NCBI GenBank assembly: GCA_903881085.1
Contig: CAIRSA010000321.1
Location: 1-53,197 of the forward strand
Source of the DNA: an uncultured Acidobacteriia bacterium
GTDB lineage: Bacteria; Acidobacteriota; Terriglobia; Bryobacterales; Bryobacteraceae
Direction of reading: 5' to 3'
Length of the DNA: 53,197 bases
The notes under the pieces are model-generated. The model searched no databases. It was not told the DNA's origin and saw only the letters and a list, made by a program, of their open reading frames with translations. Of the stretch, positions 35,709-46,455 are shown in pieces. Made by a program: the position numbers and the translations under genes. Positions within the stretch are counted from its first letter, which is position 1, and each line of letters begins with the position of its first letter.

Positions 35709-37642
35709 AATCCGGATCTCGAACAACCATTCTGCTCGTGAGGCAGTCCGAAGTAGGAAAAGCGCACACCAACCGTGATGGAAAGGCGGCTCGACACCTT
35801 CCAGCGATCGTTAATGAGGGCTTCGAACGTCTTGCGCGTGACCAGCGCAACCGTAACCTTGTCCACTTCGCTGTATTGCTGGGCGCGGCCAAGCAGGTAG
35901 TCGGCGAAGCCATCGTTGGTCACGCTGCCATTGAAGCTGAACGACCCGATCGAGTTCTGGTCGACTCCCTGCGCTTTCCACTCGCGATGGAACAGCCCGC
36001 CAGCCTTCAACAGATGCGAACCGATCACCTTCGAAAGCGTATCGCGCACTTGCCACACGTTGGTCGGCGAGTTGGTCGGATTCTGAAATGCCAGCGCCGC
36101 GTAGCCCGTGATGTTGATTTTGGGCGGCGAAGTGGGGACGCCCTTCACATGAAAGATGTCGAGCGGATAATTCTCAGGCGAATCGGGATAAACCTGCGGG
36201 ATCTTTGCGCCATATTTGGAAGCCGAAAGATCCACCGGCGGACCTGTGGGCAAATCGCCGCTGGTCTTGGCCACTTGCAACTCATTGGTGAGGGTCGGCG
36301 AAAGAACCGACGTCAGGGTCAAGCCCCACGTGTACAAAATCGAATTGCGGGCCGAGCGGAACGGATCGAACGAACCCGCAGGATTGTTGTATTGATAGTG
36401 ATTGCGACTGCCCCGGAACATCAACTGGTGCTTGTCAGTCAGCTTGTGATCCACTCGAATCAGTTCGGAAAAATAATCGATCTGCTGGAAACGGTCCACC
36501 ACATAGTTGCTGCCTAGGCCCGGCCGGTTCGCTAACGGGTAGAGTTGCACCAGCGACAGCGCGTTTGGATCGATGCGCGAGGCCGGAATCACGTTCTTCG
36601 GAAACAACTGATTGGTGAGCGGGTCTTTAATGTTGCGCGTCCCAAAATCGCCCGTCTTCATCGCTTCCAGTGGCACGGTCGTAGTAGAGGGCGTGCCGCG
36701 CCGGATGGCCTGCCACTCCATCGACCCAAAGAAAAACGTCTTCTGCCTGTCGCGGTCATACACCTTTGGGATAAATGCCGGGCCGCCAATCGTAATTCCG
36801 GGGTTGTTGAACCGCAAGGCAGGCGGCAAGGCTGCGCTAAAAAAGTTGCGCGCATCGAACATGTTGTTGCGCAAAAACCCCTGCAAATGGCCATGAAACT
36901 CACGCGTACCCGATTTGGTGACGACGTTCACCTGCGCCCCGCCGCTCACTCCATACTCTGCATCATAGTTGCTGCGCAGCACGCGGAACTCGGCCACCGT
37001 TTCGATGCCAGCCGAGTCGTTCATGTTCTGGTTCGCGCCGGTATCGAGATTGAACGCCCCGTCCTGCGACCAGTTGTTATCGTTATAGCGCGTGCCATTG
37101 ACGGATACACCGGCACGATTAAACGTCAGCGAGGTTGGTCCGCTCGGAATATTACTCACCGTGCCCGGCATTAGCGCCACAAGCTGATTGAAGTAGCGTC
37201 CGTTCGAGGGAATGTTAGCCACCTCATCGGTCCCAAACAGCGCACTCATGCTGCCGTCTTCCGTGTTCACTCACGCCAGTTGCCCGGTAACCTCAACCGT
37301 ATCGGTAACCGCACCCACCTGAAGCACAAAATCGATATTCAGGCTTTCGTTCAAATGCAGATCAATCCCCGCGCGCAACGTATGCTTGAACCCGGGTGCT
37401 TCCGCAGTCAGATCGTAGGAGCAGATCGGCAGAAGCGGCAACTGGTAGCCGCCATTGCTATCCGCCACCGCCGAGTGTACGCGCCGCGTCTCTACGCTGG
37501 TGGCTTTGACTGTGGCGCCAGGAACAACGGACTTTGAGGCATCATGAACGTTGCCTGTAAACGACTCGGTAGTTCCCTGAGCGAGCAGTGACATGGGTAA
37601 CACCAGGAATGCGGCAACCAAAAGCAGACTGGGCTTGTTCAA
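35690..37642 (-). pseudogene. Broken Oar-like TonB-dependent receptor: in-frame TGA and missing C-terminal barrel
   Basis: A TTG start at 37642 with GAGGAG 8 nt upstream opens a normal receptor: signal peptide, carboxypeptidase-regulatory domain (FTGNVHDASKSVVPGATVKA), then VEVTGQLA. A TGA at 37273-37271 interrupts it, after which the same frame continues with VNTEDGSMSALFGTDEVANI, the plug and the first barrel strands. Homology-like sequence stops near VGVRFSYFGLPHEQNG (about 35730), several hundred residues short of a normal barrel. The frame ends at 35690 inside the last codons of giant gene B on the other strand. I infer a dead gene, truncated by the event that placed giant gene B next to it. 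Confidence 0.8.
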
Positions 37643-37705
37643 CTCTCACTCTCCTCAAATCAATCGCAGGTCTTGAGAGTATATAACAACCCAAAATTCA
37701 AAATC

Positions 37706-40700
37706 TCAGAACATCAGCTTGAACGCCACCATCGCCCATCGCGCATTGCTATCAGCCGTTGAGGCGGTAATCTGCCCAAAAGCTGTATTCGTAGGCCCCA
37801 TAGTAGGGGGAGCAAGGTCGCGCTGATTGAGCGCATTGTATGCCTCACCGCGAATTTGCATCCGGAGCCGCTCATGGATGCGGAAATTCTTCGCCACCGA
37901 TGCATTGATCGCACTGCTGGAAGGCGCCCGGACATTGCCGAAACGGTTGGGAAACTGCCGTATATGATTCACCAGTTGCTGGCTTGCCGCTAGCTCAAAA
38001 ACAGAAGTATTGAACCAGCGGTCGACGCTGCGCTGGTCACTGGGCAGATTGATGTTGCCACCATAGTAGAGCACATCGCCGAACTCAAGAGGCGGCCCGC
38101 TCTGGAAGGAGTATGCCATGTTCAGCTGCCAGCCTCCTGCAATGGCATCTGCCCAACGTGGAGCAGCGCCGAAAAACTTCTTGCCCCGGCCTACAGGCAA
38201 TTCCCAGATGCCACTTCCTGCCACGCGATGCGGGCGGTCCTGCGGGGACACTTCATGCGTAGGCGCCGTATCCGTATCGTTGAGATAACTCATCGCCTCC
38301 ATGAATTTGGAAAGCGTATAGCTGAACTGCATCTGGTAGGATGCCGAGAAGCGCTTATCCAGTCGCACGCGGACGGAATGATACCAGCTTGACCCGGCCG
38401 GATAGGAAGCCGTTGCCCCCGTGAATTGTGGCATCGGCCGCAGCAGTTGCTGCCGCTGCGTCGTAGGGCCATTGAGCCCTGAGCCTGCAAATTCAGCGAT
38501 GTTTGCAAAGGGGTTGGTCACTGCCGCGGTAAGTAGAGCGTTTGTGGTGTTGTCACGTGTGGGAGATGTACTCAGGTACTGCGCCGGCACCGGATCCAAT
38601 TGGCGACTGATCAAAAGTTTCGTGCCGCGGTTGCCCACGTAGGAAATGTCCAGCAGAATGCCACGGCGGACTTCGCGCTGTATATCAGCCATCCAGCGCT
38701 GCATGTATGGGTTCAGCGGATGCGTGTCATAGAACGTGACTGCGCGGCCCAGATAGGTCTTCATGCCCAATGATGCGCCAGGGGCATCCAGAATGCCATT
38801 CGGGAACGGGTTTGCAAGAGTGGCCTGAAAAGTCTGTCCGTTATCCAGGCTAGCCACCAGATTGGTGGGCTGTTCGAAGCCTGTTTGAATCACGTTCTGA
38901 TGGTTGATGCCCAGCGTGTCGTAGAGAATCGCGTAGCTCGCGCGGAAAACAGTAAGTGGCGCGAATGACCACGCAAGCCCAATGCGAGGCGCAAAGTTGT
39001 TGCGGTCTGGCTGCCATAGCTCGTGCGGCAAGCCGCCAACGCCCGCAAAGGATACGCCGCCCGGCGTGACAAAGTTAGCAGCGGGAACCTGGGCAATCTG
39101 AGCTTTGGCGTAACTGGCTTGTGCTTGCGCCTGAATGGGGTTCGGTTGATCGCCAATGAATCCACGTACGGAGCGGTTGAACCGTTCCGTTGGCGCTCCT
39201 TCATATTCGTAGCGGAGTCCCAGGTTCAGAGTAAGCTTCGAAGTGAGCTTAAAATCGTCCTGAAAATAGAATCCGTAGTAAGTGGATTGCTCGGCGTAGG
39301 ATGGACTACGCAGCGCCTGCCCGCCGGTAGGCCGGCCGAGCAGCATGGAGGCAAGCCCTTGTCCGATAGGAGCGGCGGCGGCATTGTCCAGCGGACCGCG
39401 CGTCCAGTCACTGTTAAACACATATTGGCCAGCAGCGTACTGGGAAGAGAGCGCGGCTTCGCGCAGCACGCGCAGATCCGCTCCGAAACGTAGGGAGTGT
39501 CTCCCCATGGCTTTCGTCAGATTCACCGCCAGCACCGGCGTGCTGTCCGCATATCCATTCTTGCCGCTAACGCCCAGCGCCGTGTAACCATTCACGGAGA
39601 CGTTCGGGAAAAAGCGGCCTTCTGGGCCAAGAATGCGCTGCAGCGTGGACGGAAAACCAAGCGAAGTGATATCGAAGCCCTGACTGGTGGGCGTGGCCAG
39701 GCGGGACCAGTAGGTGAATCCGCCGCGAATGCTCATCACCAGAGATGGGCTCAAAATCCGTACATACTCAACTACGCCATACCGGATTAGGTCCGTCGTC
39801 GTTTGCTGGTTCTCTGCGTTGGGGAAGTTGTTAGTACCATAATCAGGCTGGTTCCACACCGTAGTGCTGAGCGAAAGTTTGTTGCGGTCGTTAATGGAAT
39901 GGTCGAGCCGGATGACGATGTCGTCGCTGTGCGTCTGGAACGGTTGCCCGCTGAAGTAATTATTGATGCCGTCGGCGGTTCCCACTGCGTTGGGCATCGG
40001 CCAGTACTGCATCAACTTTGCCGCGATTGGATCAATCCGGTTTGCCGGTACAATGTTGCCTGCCAGCGGTAAACGGCTGAAGCGTCCGTTGGCAACTGCG
40101 GTGACCGTATTCGGATCGTAAATCTGGTAGACCGATCCCAATGGCAGCAGCGCCGAGAAATCGCCACTGCGCTCCGCTGCCGTTGGCACGGTGTAGTTAG
40201 CACCGCCACTCTTGCGCCAATGAACCTTTTCCCATGTGAACATGAAGAAGCTGCGATTGCGCCCATCGTACACCTTGGGAATGTAGATAGGACCACCTAA
40301 TTGGAAGCCATTGCGATTAATGTTGTTGGTAGGCGTGGCGATCGCACGCTTGGCGTCGTTGACAGGACCAGTGCGCGGGTCGTTGAGAAAGCGCTTGGAA
40401 AAGAAGTCCATTGCGCGCATGAAAGCGCTGTGGTTGAACTCCCACATTGCACCGTGGAACTGGTTCGTTCCAGACTTCAGCGTGGTGTTGACGAAGCCAC
40501 CCGCTGAGTGTCCCATGGACGCATCGGCGGTGGTCACATCCATGCGGAACTCCCGTACCGCCTCCATCGGCACCATCTTCGCCGATAAGGTCCTGCTCAT
40601 CGTCACCATGCCGTCAACGGAAAACTCTGTATTCGTGGAGCGCGTACCAGCCACCGAGATCGCAGACCCCAGGCGCGGCGATGTCGGATCGATCATCGCC

Positions 40701-41242
40701 GTAACCGCCGTGTTCATGGCCTCCCCGGTCATCAGCATCATGGAATAGACTCCGCCTCCTGGGACAGGCATTTCGGAGATGGTCTTGCTGTCCATCGTTT
40801 GGCTCGACCCGGAGGTCTCCGTATCCAGCACCGACGTCGAGGCCGTAACCTCCATTCGTTCGGAGACGGAGCCAACTCTAAGGCTTACATCCACCCGCGC
40901 CACCTGCTCGGTCTCAAGCTTGATGCCCGATTCCACCGCGGTCTGAAAGCCTTGTACCTCCACCTTGACGCTGTACTCACCAGAAATCAGAAATGGAATA
41001 GAGTAATAGCCTTGTTCATTGGTCGAAGTGCCGGTGCTGACGCCAGTGGAGGCGCCAGTTGCCGTGACCTTCGCATTCGGAACGACAGCGCCTGCCGCGT
41101 CGGTGACACGGCCTGTGATGGAGCCCCGCTGACCGAATAGGGATGCTGGCAGGACGAGGCAGATTGCAAGCACAAGCACGCATCGTTGGAATGAAGCGAG
41201 TTGGGAATTGGAAGTGGAAGATCGAGGTAACATTTTACCCAT
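37706..41242 (-). CDS. Oar-like TonB-dependent receptor with CarboxypepD_reg domain
   Basis: A 1178-residue outer-membrane receptor. GGGAG lies 6 nt before the ATG at 41242. Signal peptide (about 20-37; VLVLAICLVLPASLFGQ), carboxypeptidase-regulatory fold (ITGRVTDAAGAVVPNAKVTA, then YSVKVEVQGFQ), plug (about 130-250; VDGMVTMSRTLS, AGGFVNTTLKSGTNQFHGAM), and a complete barrel ending RWAMVAFKLMF. It is the last gene of the four-gene minus-strand operon, starting 31 bp after the PD40 gene's stop. The substrate is presumably a breakdown product from the lyase encoded first in the operon, by context only. Confidence 0.9.
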   Translation of the reverse strand: MGKMLPRSSTSNSQLASFQRCVLVLAICLVLPASLFGQRGSITGRVTDAAGAVVPNAKVTATGASTGVSTGTSTNEQGYYSIPFLISGEYSVKVEVQGFQTAVESGIKLETEQVARVDVSLRVGSVSERMEVTASTSVLDTETSGSSQTMDSKTISEMPVPGGGVYSMMLMTGEAMNTAVTAMIDPTSPRLGSAISVAGTRSTNTEFSVDGMVTMSRTLSAKMVPMEAVREFRMDVTTADASMGHSAGGFVNTTLKSGTNQFHGAMWEFNHSAFMRAMDFFSKRFLNDPRTGPVNDAKRAIATPTNNINRNGFQLGGPIYIPKVYDGRNRSFFMFTWEKVHWRKSGGANYTVPTAAERSGDFSALLPLGSVYQIYDPNTVTAVANGRFSRLPLAGNIVPANRIDPIAAKLMQYWPMPNAVGTADGINNYFSGQPFQTHSDDIVIRLDHSINDRNKLSLSTTVWNQPDYGTNNFPNAENQQTTTDLIRYGVVEYVRILSPSLVMSIRGGFTYWSRLATPTSQGFDITSLGFPSTLQRILGPEGRFFPNVSVNGYTALGVSGKNGYADSTPVLAVNLTKAMGRHSLRFGADLRVLREAALSSQYAAGQYVFNSDWTRGPLDNAAAAPIGQGLASMLLGRPTGGQALRSPSYAEQSTYYGFYFQDDFKLTSKLTLNLGLRYEYEGAPTERFNRSVRGFIGDQPNPIQAQAQASYAKAQIAQVPAANFVTPGGVSFAGVGGLPHELWQPDRNNFAPRIGLAWSFAPLTVFRASYAILYDTLGINHQNVIQTGFEQPTNLVASLDNGQTFQATLANPFPNGILDAPGASLGMKTYLGRAVTFYDTHPLNPYMQRWMADIQREVRRGILLDISYVGNRGTKLLISRQLDPVPAQYLSTSPTRDNTTNALLTAAVTNPFANIAEFAGSGLNGPTTQRQQLLRPMPQFTGATASYPAGSSWYHSVRVRLDKRFSASYQMQFSYTLSKFMEAMSYLNDTDTAPTHEVSPQDRPHRVAGSGIWELPVGRGKKFFGAAPRWADAIAGGWQLNMAYSFQSGPPLEFGDVLYYGGNINLPSDQRSVDRWFNTSVFELAASQQLVNHIRQFPNRFGNVRAPSSSAINASVAKNFRIHERLRMQIRGEAYNALNQRDLAPPTMGPTNTAFGQITASTADSNARWAMVAFKLMF

Positions 41243-41273
41243 AACTTACTCCCAATTTCTAGCCGGTGCAACC

Positions 41274-42857
41274 CTACTGCTTTGCCGCGCCGCTCCCAGC
41301 CCCCATCGGCTCATAAATCACAAACGCAAACCGCTTCGAATCCGGCGACCACGAATTCACATTGATCGTCCCCTGCCCGCCAAAAAACGTCGTCATTACC
41401 TCGATCTTCGGCGACTTCGGCAACTTATCCCCCGGCGCCGGCATCATCCTCAACTGCATGCCCGCCATCTTTTCGTTATGCGTCTTGGTCCCCTTGGGGA
41501 ACGACAGATACAGCATCCATTTTCCATCCGGTGAAAAGTGCGGGAACCAGTCTTCCAGATCATCGCTGGTCACCTGCTGCGCCTTCTCGTCATTCGGCCC
41601 CGCGCCCGCCGCAGGAATTCGCCAGATGTCCCAGCCGCCACTGCGGTCGGTATTGTAATAGATCCACTTTCCATTCGGAGAATACTCAGGCCCGTCGTCA
41701 TAACCGGTGTTCGAATTCATCTGCTCCGGTTCACCACCATTCACGGAAACACGGAAGATATCGTAATTCACCGGCCCGCCATTCGGCCCCGCATGCTGAT
41801 GCACAAAGGCCAAATACTTCCCATCGGGCGACCAGCCATGAAAGTAACTCGGCACCTTCGGCCCTACCACCCGCACGTTCGAACCATCTGCGTTGCTCAC
41901 ATACACCTGCGATCCGCGCGACGTCGCCGACGTTGCCGAAAACCCAATCAACTTGCCATCAGGAGAAGGAGCGTGATCGTTATTCACACGCAGACCGGCA
42001 TCGATATTGATCAGTTCCGGCTTCGGATCCGCCACATCCACCGGCAACCGATACATGCGATTCCCGCTATTGAACATGAGCGTCTTCCCATCCAGCGACC
42101 AGTTGGGCGCCTCAAAGGTCCGGTCTGCTTCGTAGATCACTTTCGTCATGCGCGTCTTCAAATCGAAAATCGCCATCTTGCTGTGGTATTGCCGTTGTGC
42201 CGCGGCAGCGGGCAGAGGTTCAATCGTCACATTCGTGACTATCGCCGTTTCCAACGTATTGGCGTCATGCGAGCAGATGGCGAGGCCAACATACACTGGG
42301 CCGCTCATCGCCGTAACCTCCGGCCCCGTGCGCGTCAACTCCCTGCCCGGCTTCCCAGCCAGCATCACGAAATTATTGCCGCGCCGCTCGATGCGCAGCC
42401 GCACCGGCCCGCTAAGATCCGACTTCGCTTCCTGGCGAGCCTCTTTCGTCGCCTCTGCCGCCACCGGCCGGTATTGCAACGATGTAAGCCCATCGCCATG
42501 TAACGCTGCTCCCGCATAGGCCGAGTCTGCATCAAGACTCTGTCGCACCATCAAAGTCACCTTACGATGCGCGACCTTCCCCGCACCCACAAATTGCACG
42601 TCAGCCGACATCGCAACGTTGCCCGAGACCTTCTTCCACGCAAAATGGAACGCATCCACCGCGGCCCAAACATTGGCGCCTCCGCCGGTAATCCGCACCG
42701 CGCTGCCGTCGACTTCGACTTTCCCCTTCTCCGGCGTCACGCCGATATCGCGATGATCCTCAAACGGACCGATTGGCTGGGCAGCCAGCAGTCCGGCCGA
42801 AAATCCAACCAACAGAAGCTGTCCCAGCCACGAATTTCTCAAAGATGATGCAGTCAT
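41274..42857 (-). CDS. Exported PD40/TolB-type beta-propeller protein with N-terminal concanavalin-like domain
   Basis: A 527-residue protein. AAGGA lies 8 nt before the ATG. A signal peptide (about 1-26) is followed by a beta-sandwich (about 27-215) of the type often annotated as 'regulation of enolase' or DUF1349 (HFAWKKVSGNVAMSADVQFV, then VRLRIERRGNNFVMLAG). A six-bladed PD40 propeller follows (about 225-515) with repeated WSLDGKTL, SPDGKLIGF, WSPDGKYLAF, YSPNGKWIYY, FSPDGKWMLY and WSPDSKRFAF strands. Such proteins bind ligands in the periplasm or at the surface; a sugar is plausible here. It lies between two receptor genes with 13- and 31-bp gaps, so it is almost certainly cotranscribed. 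Confidence 0.85.
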   Translation of the reverse strand: MTASSLRNSWLGQLLLVGFSAGLLAAQPIGPFEDHRDIGVTPEKGKVEVDGSAVRITGGGANVWAAVDAFHFAWKKVSGNVAMSADVQFVGAGKVAHRKVTLMVRQSLDADSAYAGAALHGDGLTSLQYRPVAAEATKEARQEAKSDLSGPVRLRIERRGNNFVMLAGKPGRELTRTGPEVTAMSGPVYVGLAICSHDANTLETAIVTNVTIEPLPAAAAQRQYHSKMAIFDLKTRMTKVIYEADRTFEAPNWSLDGKTLMFNSGNRMYRLPVDVADPKPELINIDAGLRVNNDHAPSPDGKLIGFSATSATSRGSQVYVSNADGSNVRVVGPKVPSYFHGWSPDGKYLAFVHQHAGPNGGPVNYDIFRVSVNGGEPEQMNSNTGYDDGPEYSPNGKWIYYNTDRSGGWDIWRIPAAGAGPNDEKAQQVTSDDLEDWFPHFSPDGKWMLYLSFPKGTKTHNEKMAGMQLRMMPAPGDKLPKSPKIEVMTTFFGGQGTINVNSWSPDSKRFAFVIYEPMGAGSGAAKQ

Positions 42858-42870
42858 AAATGTGTCCTTA

Positions 42871-45800
42871 TTAAAACCTAAACTTCACGCCCAGCGCCAT
42901 ATGCCGGGCCTGCAACAGCGCGCCTGTAATGGTTCCGAAATTTGCATTGGTATTCGCGCCGTTCGAATAATTCAAAGTTAGCGAGGTATTCGGATTCGCC
43001 GGATTGAAGTGGTTGAAGACATTATATGCCTCCGCGCGCAGTTCCAGCAGCCGCTTGCCATCGTTGCCCAAACGAATATCCTTAAACATCGTGAAATCAA
43101 AGTTCGCCATCCCCGGCCCCAAAAACAAAACAGGCGGCGTGTTGCCAATGCCAAGCGAATTCGCCGCGGGCAGATGAAAGTTGGCCGCATTCAACGGATA
43201 GTAGCGATCCTTCGGTACATTCGTGGGCCACGGAGAAGTCGCAGGCATGAATGGATCGGAAACATCCATTTGGCAGCGGAACGGAATGCCGCCGGTCGGC
43301 GTGCCTGTCCAATATCCAATCGGCGCACCCGACGACGTGCAGGCGACAGTCAGCGGCGTGCCTGCCATCAACTTCGTGATGCCATTCAACCGCCAACCAT
43401 CCAGCACCGCCTCAGTCAGCGCATTCTTCCAAATCCGGCTGCCATTCGGCACACGATACGAGTAATTGATGTTCACCACCTGCGGTCGGCTTCCACTTAC
43501 TGTCGCGTACTGCAAATAGTCCGGCGTCCACGGCCCACGCGTGTAACTCATCGTCTTCGACCACGTCCAGTTCGCGCCAAACTGCAGCCGCTTGCCCATG
43601 CGCCGGTTAAACTGCGTCTGCATCGAATGATAGTTAGCAGCCCCACAACTGCACGTGGTGTTAATAGTGCCATACCCCAGGAATGGCCTGATCAGATTGG
43701 CCGTATAGAAAGCCTTCCCACCGGTAGTTGGATCCAAATAACGCGGATTCGCCCCACCCGCCGGGGTCCAGTCTGTTAACGGCGCTACGCCATTGGTGTC
43801 AATCGTGGAGAACTTGTTATGCGTTGAGTTGCCCACGTAGGCAACATCCAGCATCATCCCTTTTCCAAGATTCCGCTGGATTCCAAAGCTCCAGTTGTAA
43901 GTGAATGGATTCTTGTAATCCTGCCCGGCATAGACATTCTGCGGACTCAGGAACCCCTGGGCGCTTACTAAGTCGGCAAAAGTGGCATTGTATCGTACCG
44001 GGGCTTGATAGGCCGGCGGCGCGGTCAACGGTGCCTGGCTGTTGTCCGTGGTCAGCGCACGGCCGAAGAACACACCGAACCCGCCACGCAGAGCCGTCTT
44101 CCCATTGCCCGTTACATCCCACGCAAATCCCAGCCTCGGCCCGACCTCTAAAGCTGAGTTCGTGTACCCGATCCCCTGCCGCTGCACCATTCCTGAATAG
44201 GGCGACCCGTTCGCAGAGTAACTCAGCGGATCGAATGTCGCCGCTCGCGACGATGGATACGCCGCGCCAGTACGAGGGTTCGCCGCCACGGCCTGCCCAT
44301 TCACCATCGTTGGAAACAGCACCTGCCCAACGCTGTTCGCACTGTACCCACCCGCATCAAAGAAGCCCAATGTGCCGCCATCCACCCGGATGCTCCCCGG
44401 ATACCCGAACCGCACACCTGCTTCCAGCGTCAAACGCCGCCCCGCCTTCCAACTGTCCTGTGCGTACCACTCGACAATGTTAGAATGTCCATGATTAAAG
44501 GGCCGCGCGACGTCCTGTCCGTAGGCCTGCACCGTCCCCAATAGCGCGTTCGAATACGGATACCCAGTGTCATGCGAGCTCGCCGTATCTGCGCCGAAGT
44601 AGTAAGTGCCCATCGTCCCATAAGTAAATGGCAATCCGTTGTTACGCGCCATCCGTTCCAGAAAGAATCCGAACTTCATGGAATGCGATCCCTTGATCCA
44701 CGACAGGCTATTCGAGATATTGAGAAACTGGTAAATATAGACCGCCGGGAACGAAGTATTGTAAGACCAGTTTGGCGCGTTCGTGATCCCCTGCCCCGCC
44801 GACTGCGGATTTAGATTGGTGAAGTACAACTGCGGAATCAGATTATCAATAGCGATGCCCGGATAGCTTGCCGGTAGCGTAGCCGTCTGTCCGCCCGGCC
44901 CTTTCAACGCCGCAATTTGATTAGTTGCCAAAGCCGCATCGTCCACGGCCGAACCCTCATTCGTCCTGTTAATCCCAGCTGTAAACTCATTCACCATATT
45001 CGGCGCAAAGGTGTGAATCACAGTCGCCACAGCCCCCGCCGAACGTACTACATACTTGGTCTCCAACTGTCCCCACGTCGAATTCGCGCCGTGAATCGCC
45101 CCCGAGGACCCCACCTGCTGCTGATAATCATTCACTAGCCGCACAAACATCTGCGTCCTCGGCTCAATGTTGTAATCCACCCGCAGAATGCGGTCTTCGT
45201 GCGAATTCTTCAGTGTGAACTGGTTCAGTTCGTTGTACTGCCGCTGCCCGGTCGGATCGGTCGCATTAGGCATCGGAAACAGATTCAGCACCGCCCACCC
45301 AGCCAGAGAAAGGCGGCTCGCCGGCATGATATTCCCCGGAAAAGTTGCGCCCGTGGTGGGATCCTTGATCGGAATCAGCTTACCGGTAGTCGTGGTGGTC
45401 TGCGAGAAATTTCCGGCCCGTTCCAGCGCCGTGGGCATGGTCTGCTTACCCAACGCCACCGGCGATTGAAACTTCAAATAATCGTCCGAAAAGAAGAAGA
45501 AAAGCTTGTTCCGCGCCTTGTTGAACCTGGTCCCAGGGATTATCAGCGGTCCGCCAATCGTCCCACCCGGATTGAAGTAACGATAGAGTGGCTTCGCCGT
45601 TCCTGTCTGGTTGTTAAAAAACTCATTCGCATTCAGCGACTCATGCCGGTAGAAGTAATAAGCCGTGCCATGAAACTCCTTCGTCCCATTCTTAATGGTC
45701 ACGCTCATCTGCCCGCCCGGCCGCGACGTATACTCCGCCGAAAAGTTGGTAGTCAGCAACCGCACCTCGCCAATCGCATCCATACTTGGCGCAATCGCCC

Positions 45801-46425
45801 CGCTGAAGGTAAGATTGCCTGGATCGCCAGACGCCACACCATCCAGACTGATGTTCAGTTTCTCCGCCTGTCCGCCATTGATCGTCGGCATGCCCGCGTT
45901 GTATCCGCGCGCATCGTGCGTGTTCAAATCCACTACTCCCGGCATTGTCTGCATCAGACCCATGAAGTCACGCCCGCGAATCGGCGTGTTCTCAATTTGC
46001 AGCGTATCGACTAACACTGAGCGATCGGAACTGTCTGTCGCGATATGCGCCGTATCGGCCGCCACAGTTATTGCAGAGTTCACGTCGCCCACCTGCATAC
46101 GGATATCGTGCAACGCCAGTTTTTCTTGCGCACTGACGTTGATGCCGCGCTGTTCATACGACTTGAAGCCGGCGAGCGAGATGCGCAGCGTGTAGTTCCC
46201 AGGCACCAGATCGGTAAACAGAAACTCGCCATTCGTCTGCGTCGTGAAGTTGCGCGTCTGCCGATCCAGTTCGTTGACAAGCATCACCGCTTGACCGGGC
46301 ACCAGCGCGCCGGCTGGATCAACCAGAGTGCCCGATATCTGTCCCGTAATGCTCTGCGCGGTCAGATGCAAACTAAGCATCCCGGCAACACAAACAATTC
46401 GTCCAATGGATAGCAACATAGCCAT
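42871..46425 (-). CDS. Oar-like TonB-dependent receptor with CarboxypepD_reg domain
   Basis: A 1184-residue outer-membrane receptor. Signal peptide (about 1-24), carboxypeptidase-regulatory domain (ISGTLVDPAGALVPGQAVML, YTLRISLAGFKSYEQRGINV), plug (about 125-250; ENTPIRGRDFMGLMQTMPGV, LNISLDGVASGDPG), then a full barrel ending HMALGVKFRF. GAGG suits the second ATG (46419) slightly better than the first, which changes the product by two residues. Second gene of the operon: it starts 30 bp after the lyase stop and is followed 13 bp later by the PD40 gene. Probable importer of oligosaccharides made by the lyase. Confidence 0.9.
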   Translation of the reverse strand: MAMLLSIGRIVCVAGMLSLHLTAQSITGQISGTLVDPAGALVPGQAVMLVNELDRQTRNFTTQTNGEFLFTDLVPGNYTLRISLAGFKSYEQRGINVSAQEKLALHDIRMQVGDVNSAITVAADTAHIATDSSDRSVLVDTLQIENTPIRGRDFMGLMQTMPGVVDLNTHDARGYNAGMPTINGGQAEKLNISLDGVASGDPGNLTFSGAIAPSMDAIGEVRLLTTNFSAEYTSRPGGQMSVTIKNGTKEFHGTAYYFYRHESLNANEFFNNQTGTAKPLYRYFNPGGTIGGPLIIPGTRFNKARNKLFFFFSDDYLKFQSPVALGKQTMPTALERAGNFSQTTTTTGKLIPIKDPTTGATFPGNIMPASRLSLAGWAVLNLFPMPNATDPTGQRQYNELNQFTLKNSHEDRILRVDYNIEPRTQMFVRLVNDYQQQVGSSGAIHGANSTWGQLETKYVVRSAGAVATVIHTFAPNMVNEFTAGINRTNEGSAVDDAALATNQIAALKGPGGQTATLPASYPGIAIDNLIPQLYFTNLNPQSAGQGITNAPNWSYNTSFPAVYIYQFLNISNSLSWIKGSHSMKFGFFLERMARNNGLPFTYGTMGTYYFGADTASSHDTGYPYSNALLGTVQAYGQDVARPFNHGHSNIVEWYAQDSWKAGRRLTLEAGVRFGYPGSIRVDGGTLGFFDAGGYSANSVGQVLFPTMVNGQAVAANPRTGAAYPSSRAATFDPLSYSANGSPYSGMVQRQGIGYTNSALEVGPRLGFAWDVTGNGKTALRGGFGVFFGRALTTDNSQAPLTAPPAYQAPVRYNATFADLVSAQGFLSPQNVYAGQDYKNPFTYNWSFGIQRNLGKGMMLDVAYVGNSTHNKFSTIDTNGVAPLTDWTPAGGANPRYLDPTTGGKAFYTANLIRPFLGYGTINTTCSCGAANYHSMQTQFNRRMGKRLQFGANWTWSKTMSYTRGPWTPDYLQYATVSGSRPQVVNINYSYRVPNGSRIWKNALTEAVLDGWRLNGITKLMAGTPLTVACTSSGAPIGYWTGTPTGGIPFRCQMDVSDPFMPATSPWPTNVPKDRYYPLNAANFHLPAANSLGIGNTPPVLFLGPGMANFDFTMFKDIRLGNDGKRLLELRAEAYNVFNHFNPANPNTSLTLNYSNGANTNANFGTITGALLQARHMALGVKFRF

Positions 46426-46455
46426 TCACCTCACAGCAGCACGAACTCAGAAGGG

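Noticed and set aside
27836..37273. Stop-codon reassignment or programmed readthrough for the TAG and TGA interruptions
   Set aside because: Only one TAG and one TGA interruption are seen, other genes here end in TAG and TGA normally (for example the 57-residue ORF and the sulfatase), and the TGA gene is truncated as well, so mutation is simpler. No selenocysteine element is visible.
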